Part shown: positions 62,001 to 64,000 of the stretch, one piece after another
Layout: every line of letters begins with the position of its first letter
Numbering within the stretch: position 1 is the first letter of the stretch
Assembly: GCF_000006405.1 (NCBI RefSeq)
Contig: NW_003205853.1
Location: forward strand, 1-64,000
Origin: Perkinsus marinus ATCC 50983
Taxonomy: Eukaryota > Perkinsozoa > Perkinsida > Perkinsidae
Direction of reading: 5' to 3'
DNA length: 64,000 nucleotides
Notes under the pieces: model-generated
What the model was told of the DNA's origin: nothing
The model's database searches: none
What the model saw: only the letters and a program-made list of their open reading frames with translations
Translations under genes and position numbers: made by a program

Positions 62001-64000
62001 CACATTGGTATCTCACAGTGCTTCAAGCTTAAGATGGCTTCGTATGAGGCTGTCGAGCAGGTCGATATAACTCCTCCGGTGTTGAGAGAGACCTTCCCCG
62101 CGAATGGTACACTCGCTGCTCATCCAGCGACTATGATGTTCCTTGACTTCTACGACAATTCCAGTACTCTTGCCGGCTCTACTGCCTCCAGTGACGTCGA
62201 GCTCTACGAGTGCAACACTAAGGTCTGCGATATTGACATGAAGAGTCGACAGTCGGGTCCCGACGCTCTTGCCAATTTCCAGCACTGCTGTGATGCCAGC
62301 TCATGCGCCTCTTTCGGTACGATTGAGACCCGCGCGGGTGTTGGCAAGTGCAGTGGCAGCCTCGTCTGCGAGCACAACGAGGATATCTTCGTGCAGCCTT
62401 ACACCACGACAAGTGGTGAACCTCGCACGCGTCTCTACATGAAGTTCTCGAGCGCGAGTGATAATAAGGCACTCAACAGCGGTAAGTGCTACACCATCAA
62501 TGTGAAGGCTGGTTTGGTTGCTGATGCTGCTGGTAACCTCAACGATGCTATTGTTGAAGCAACTGGCTACGCCAAGTATTGGTTCAGAACCCAGAGACTC
62601 GCATCTTCCAAGCTCGACTTCACGCAGCCTTCTGCCGTGGCTTTCGATCCTGCTCAGAATGCCGTTGGTGTGGAGAAGTACAGAGCCTTGTCGGTCACTT
62701 TCGATCGCGCCGTGGCTCTCGACTCCTCAGTCGCCGGCTCTTCTTCGCTTCAGACGAGCATCTACTTGCAATCGTATGATCCCTATTACGATGATGCTAA
62801 CAGGCCTGCATCGGCTGTCCTAACGAGTGGCAAGAAGATCATCAACTGCGATGTCACTCCTCAATCTGCTGAGATCCAGGGCATCATCACCAGTGGTGAG
62901 GACTATACTCGTCGCCATGATGGCCCTGTGCAGTTGAGTGATGACGGCAAGACGCTCCGAGTCTTCCCCCAGGGCTTCGACAACGACAACAGAGTCTACT
63001 GTCTCATCATCAGTAGCTTTGCTATCAAGGATGCCACTTCTGGTAACTACTTCTCTGGTTTAAAGTGCGGCGACTACTGCTTCACTGTCGCACCATTCAC
63101 GGGTAATGAAGAGCCCCGTCTACTCGACGTCTTCCCTCGTGACCAGCACGATATGAGCGTTAACGATGTGATGAACGTCGATGGCAACCACTGGTATATG
63201 TTCGACAAGAATGTGAAGCCCGGTTCCGGCAAGTTCTACTTCGGTATGACTAGCGCCGCATCTGGAGCTTCTACCAAGGTTGAGGTCCTCGCCGACTCCG
63301 ATCCTGCTGTTCCTTCGTCAACTGCTGTTAGCTCTCAGAACTACCTTGGCCATACTCGCTTCGAGGGCTCTCGCGTCTTCGTATGGCGTGATGGTTCCCA
63401 GAGGCATGGCCAACCGGCCCTCGGTTATGATGCCTCGGCGGTTGCCAGTACTAGCGGCAAGCTCGCAAGTGCTCTCTCAGCTCAAACCGACTACCGAGTG
63501 CAGATGGAGTTCTCCAACATTGTGCCGGAGGCCTCCGACTGGCCTAATGCTCTCAAGCCCATCTTCAGGGAGGAAGTTGGCACTAAGTATATGAACGGTC
63601 TCTTTGACGCTTACGCTGCGGAGACTCCCGCCCCTGGTGGAAGTGCTGATTATCAACGTGCTGAGACAGGCTCTGGATACTGCAATGGTACTCTCTTCCG
63701 TATTGGTGGTACCTCTACTGGTGGCGCTGTCGGCGAGGTCTGCAAGTCCTACGACCACGGTATCACCTGGAACTGTGATAATGTTGCTGGCATGTCCCGC
63801 AAGAATCCTCAGATCCTTTGCACTCGCGACTACCTCTACGTGGTCGGCAGTGCTACTGGTGCTAGCGGCATTGTGAGGAGTGCTGATATGGGCGCTTCCT
63901 TCACCGCTATTGGTGCGGAAGGCTTCACAGTTAGCACTATCCCGAGTGAGGTCGATGGCATCTGGCAGCTCGGTCCGGAGTTCCCTTACTCTGGTTTCGA
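53085..64000 (+). CDS. Giant secreted protein: SbsA/Big_5 Ig-like domains plus Asp-box propeller (3' end missing)
   Basis: One frame without a single stop or intron runs from ATG 53085 (in-frame TGA at 53064) to the window end, 3,638 codons and still open. The signal peptide is clear (MQQSLALLLMLCSLLDAAAF). The rest is a series of degenerate Ig-like units of SbsA/Big_5 type, each with a strand such as KLYFNEPVMIGTGK, LTFDEMVKFGPC, LEFDEDVTIDGDK, FKCVFSEPIMFSDSR or VTFDRAVALDS, ending in phrases like DLAGNYFPG, DAAGNIADQ, DYSGNKLD or DAAGNLND. Cysteines and NxS/T sites abound. Near the end, Asp-boxes SYDHGITW (residues 3555-3562) and SADMGASF (3599-3606) signal a sialidase-like beta-propeller. 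Codons favour C- or T-ending choices, suggesting strong expression. An adhesin or cell-surface role is inferred. Confidence 0.9.
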   Translation, partial: MQQSLALLLMLCSLLDAAAFVQVRAVEGSPCVSADNKCYLGATIVSEIPATTTNPTFNASASITILTDPAQIGQVPGTTTGFKASITCDQLANTWVRYPDGTVGFSHALFTFPSKDAGSYSLKVSIDANCVEDNAAVQYSSFASSCGLISSSGACWAVSYTGGVRQYNGQNTPVCRTSSASGMANSVAGCMNNATYPDVWAPTLMLASPSGYLADNGVEYVDSFFTGTKVKLYFNEPVMIGTGKVCFLAYSSAGVFDPIASSCVTPAVSATISSAIEATAPAVKNRRYYITVDGNAVQDLAGNYFPGINGRRFTDFASEQGSFPDQCRVKRTDDASYSWPAGGLQNAAQFCQISFVRPLGAPISYYPAHVSSAPKTDAAAAAVSLSSTPADTELCYTFAESIFWDTCGSSTCFTNEWSFNAVPSEVNLQLKIVSNFSSAYGTVEALKTTCTSTELGTNGRAGCAYSYLGTGKEQAPGVAVSGGIDVAAVSGPCWLAPSAKQICCKPAATLRSSAPSMLNQPNFVMATLKERAIGFAGEFTHSFWVNATDAGTEKPRPLWVAWEGKEVDLTAGAINGPLESAFTQIPTTSLTGQAGYYGFAGYKQGIHVHYNRHVTAGSGGYVKFVPHSYLQRNKKTIADLRADEWHTSDSTNPGCLVTATVYEDPASSSWTASTRKYGSPCRIPVSSAGNGDPVDALLYSNNHLIVNPRSLMPGETYTVIFDNGTVVSSDSSKIDTFHFTTTLKQSINWGSSASDASRDTISPRICCYVASTTNWRTSLASIYAMKDAGYVHYSQTFMTTFYGPVRLGRGNFNMKCQVDGLTTPKVTINAQDRDQIIPRGHKLFIDPRDPRDGKDGLWVPADGTTPRCYWEADEDAIIGLPAGTQISPFFQVELGDRRSPVLLDVTPYAKAGCSATSDPPCVTQTALAGGYGGRSLNYAKVNSEDAFITLTFDEMVKFGPCDITLSNAGATTSAELGRTEFIWDLDGVTTSEHSAGVWSVGKSAFSSVTNQLTVIPDITAASGGAAAQSKWLSVRLFDLQKAETNTESGTGASGTACTASYPSGTETGFCSHNIQRTYQLVLQLPGTKLTPLATPWNLKIPHCAFYDWAVEATNAKEANGVVSGHADFVQGADKVITIPIKINDDVYAPNITYSPCGRSSSTGPQGRKVLGHCFNLAGVEPSVGSPSYYEYPQPIGTFEFQGPITGLIPTNTTGAGYDRGVAADAVAQGYWFPFNKAIKQTVPVMLEFDEDVTIDGDKKCIVSQAIMTDTANSDSSRIMTSELYTGYQSGRKPTNPIPDYYLYAQNYTAESAYDYGWNHSVLKYPDCQWDTRTTYGACRDNNSDVIMSQYATSYTWLKSATWSDYKPDSTTTGDTGSGTTVTESSTDAFQNINYFTMGDTNFVQYNGSYSYCLSAATPAAADFSGTQTCATTITRYRLFFFLQFTPITAYKREGNTYYRSVFRLKCEAGAFKDAAGNIADQTGVDYRFTFYQPTAEAAFDGLSSYPVVGGTNNKNCTDYTTCTQTSDANGGPSVTNTSNIMWSFTQPVTFQPFSPGDGTEWGHKLLHREGPGDNAIDWRNSFEGNHYSRGNLSGAATGNQLRAVFFNGTIKNGTIQAGHRWYIDGSGDLQFGEQFSRGFNTIGEFCNNTNKVGHVMGSGVEAAYVHFCEKDVSLSDFAILSADNKKMIFSTKMNRISEHNTGSYDQSNRQGDTWAKYIGFYAPEGLFGVGQVHNYTFWTNKSSDPNADSLMRWGQGGMYYESGGENFLMTRHSLGYNHSQSAFYTSPDNPFNYQTGLDNYVDEFHVIYGFFNPALGNLYDLKPEVLMVLPGARLNYGLMNPDGMSYREKNAYYSINDSRVDHDGPFGVTNDWLRMDYRSGFGYDVDPMDPLGLPAQRGEQTKAARKAFQQVITGHANQGFSVGLIMSDAVQLSQLSTKSIKIYDCGEYVRMYGTIVNEPNCNEDSASKTASGNWASDNTYTQSSKFLGTFSAGTGKTADNAPATLVYEVTADGRCKNSLSGNSQCVADTNPVYISMNNSIGLNLLVDMVVVSTPWYVNFTHSHKYTMVIDDEVFYANQSFTNTGDATKTANVKHTGLTLKSSGEPQADSSSLIGSRITPWYIRSHEPQIVKAKLDPADGATMVPRSVRPKIWFNTAMLHADNLNRPIPYETGMPEDEFHTLKPTFNQDATGQSYTAAYELVNHTTSAYCTGLICTLYHTHQKPYFDLDQYVDQFKGGRDYTLTIPDGLLYDSNGEEVFRGFPRADAYVRTTSTDVAQSYSFSTEDEDIIPPTVLYCCVVSREPTKFAKDQCDNGYSFNSQSQNITTKSGAFKFKCVFSEPIMFSDSRSRYFSASSGACTLKNDGLIGDPAGAAGAETPDRVRDGKALDCTIKHHSMVVTTAEDLDPGTNYTFYLDHKWIRDYSGNKLDLSFNGNQTLIEYCDPSLLLPMDQSYCADGSSNRMPLTIEGVPSDVATDDTLRTWLDTSLNRHNRTSSYKSYKLRFTTGSDLQQEQCWNCDNANDWNTADKVYATASNTLQINGFDIATSGSVFSGARTNAHGWPDLHIYSQSSAPSRSAAPSSSNIGNMEASFYPNDRVLLRFNRPIVPYLSPDQTDAAGLTEVDWSAATKIEIQDCGPDHQCNSGLKIGGATTNVTFGSAAGYSRTETSKLEVVYGYDSIYLNPGGATPLAFIPGHKYRVTVPAKMVKMSSEYTYGGNINPNGQFIGSVPNYKRQFVEFVVSTASEDRRIYSPLGESILATQYLKSGVTGSAQDNYAIIDKAYDDSANINTADYINNIDSIKGYILLPSCENLVATLSSSATDPGTTALSTSKVTSGVTTDKYVWIFFPEKVQANTENNYYAVHLNRTVGTPNNGDDGDAVYEIGSSGIQLTNGYYLSFQLSGASNLRHNGLQYSLGIANGALFTDGGMKRGTYPNANPAGTAATSPMAAWQNLGISDEVKPKWIYWHKDGHSHIGISQCFKLKMASYEAVEQVDITPPVLRETFPANGTLAAHPATMMFLDFYDNSSTLAGSTASSDVELYECNTKVCDIDMKSRQSGPDALANFQHCCDASSCASFGTIETRAGVGKCSGSLVCEHNEDIFVQPYTTTSGEPRTRLYMKFSSASDNKALNSGKCYTINVKAGLVADAAGNLNDAIVEATGYAKYWFRTQRLASSKLDFTQPSAVAFDPAQNAVGVEKYRALSVTFDRAVALDSSVAGSSSLQTSIYLQSYDPYYDDANRPASAVLTSGKKIINCDVTPQSAEIQGIITSGEDYTRRHDGPVQLSDDGKTLRVFPQGFDNDNRVYCLIISSFAIKDATSGNYFSGLKCGDYCFTVAPFTGNEEPRLLDVFPRDQHDMSVNDVMNVDGNHWYMFDKNVKPGSGKFYFGMTSAASGASTKVEVLADSDPAVPSSTAVSSQNYLGHTRFEGSRVFVWRDGSQRHGQPALGYDASAVASTSGKLASALSAQTDYRVQMEFSNIVPEASDWPNALKPIFREEVGTKYMNGLFDAYAAETPAPGGSADYQRAETGSGYCNGTLFRIGGTSTGGAVGEVCKSYDHGITWNCDNVAGMSRKNPQILCTRDYLYVVGSATGASGIVRSADMGASFTAIGAEGFTVSTIPSEVDGIWQLGPEFPYSGF

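Noticed and set aside
1-64000. CRISPR arrays, bacterial operons, ribosome binding sites
   Set aside because: There is no regularly spaced direct-repeat array. The gene structure with introns is eukaryotic, so such signals are not expected.

Overview
The window is nuclear DNA of a protist. Genes are close together, lie on both strands, and are cut by many very short spliceosomal introns (about 80 resolved by hand, most 39-73 bp). Recognisable eukaryotic proteins include eS30, a UBE2J-type E2, NDOR1, TATDN1, sulfite oxidase, RBM22, RRS1 and a tepsin/MTV1-like protein. Intron-dense genes, a MULE transposon carrying a Ulp1-type protease and a giant secreted Ig-like protein best fit an alveolate of the Perkinsus/dinoflagellate side. 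This taxon call is inference; no marker sequence proves it. Most genes here are split into exons of 60-200 bp, so single open frames hide them. The models below come from joining GT-AG introns so that protein similarity and phase agree.

Layout. 1-9 kb: eS30 (-), an ERGIC-53/VIP36-like cargo receptor (+), a 278-aa unknown (+), a 263-aa multipass membrane protein (+). 9-21 kb: tRNA-Gly, a second multipass membrane gene, a tRNA-Gly relic split by a MITE-like element, a quadruple-CX9C protein (-), a UBE2J-like E2 (-), two ~100-aa membrane paralogs (+), a second identical tRNA-Gly (-). 21-32 kb: NDOR1 (-), a 93-aa membrane protein (-), two adjacent intronless membrane-protein genes (an MddA/ICMT-like protein and a tetraspanin-like protein, both -), a 116-aa unknown (-), TATDN1 (-). 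32-42 kb: sulfite oxidase (-), coiled-coil exons (-), then a 4.4-kb MULE with 48-bp terminal inverted repeats and a 10-bp target duplication, inserted into an exon of a minus-strand host gene. 42-50 kb: a 100-N gap, RRS1 (+), tRNA-Val, RBM22 (-), a small foldback element, a tepsin/MTV1-like gene (+). 50-53 kb: coiled-coil exons (-). 53,085-64,000: one uninterrupted reading frame of more than 3,600 codons that runs off the window. It starts with a signal peptide, holds a series of SbsA/Big_5-type Ig-like domains and reaches Asp-box beta-propeller motifs.

The most interesting signal is at the intron level. Many short introns in unrelated genes share internal motifs, often palindromic and in either orientation: a tRNA T-arm-like GGTTCGAACC core, CGGAGCGAAG, CGCGCCACGAAATT, GGAGTGGTATGA and GCGCACAGCGAAG. 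Several of the longest introns carry copies of a ~160-bp dispersed repeat. This looks like several families of introner-like (intron-generating) elements.

Functionally the locus mixes secretory-pathway genes (cargo receptor, ER-type E2, AP-4 accessory protein, giant secreted protein), mitochondrial genes (sulfite oxidase, CX9C protein), cytosolic Fe-S assembly (NDOR1) and RNA biology (RBM22, RRS1, eS30). It shows no operon-like organisation.
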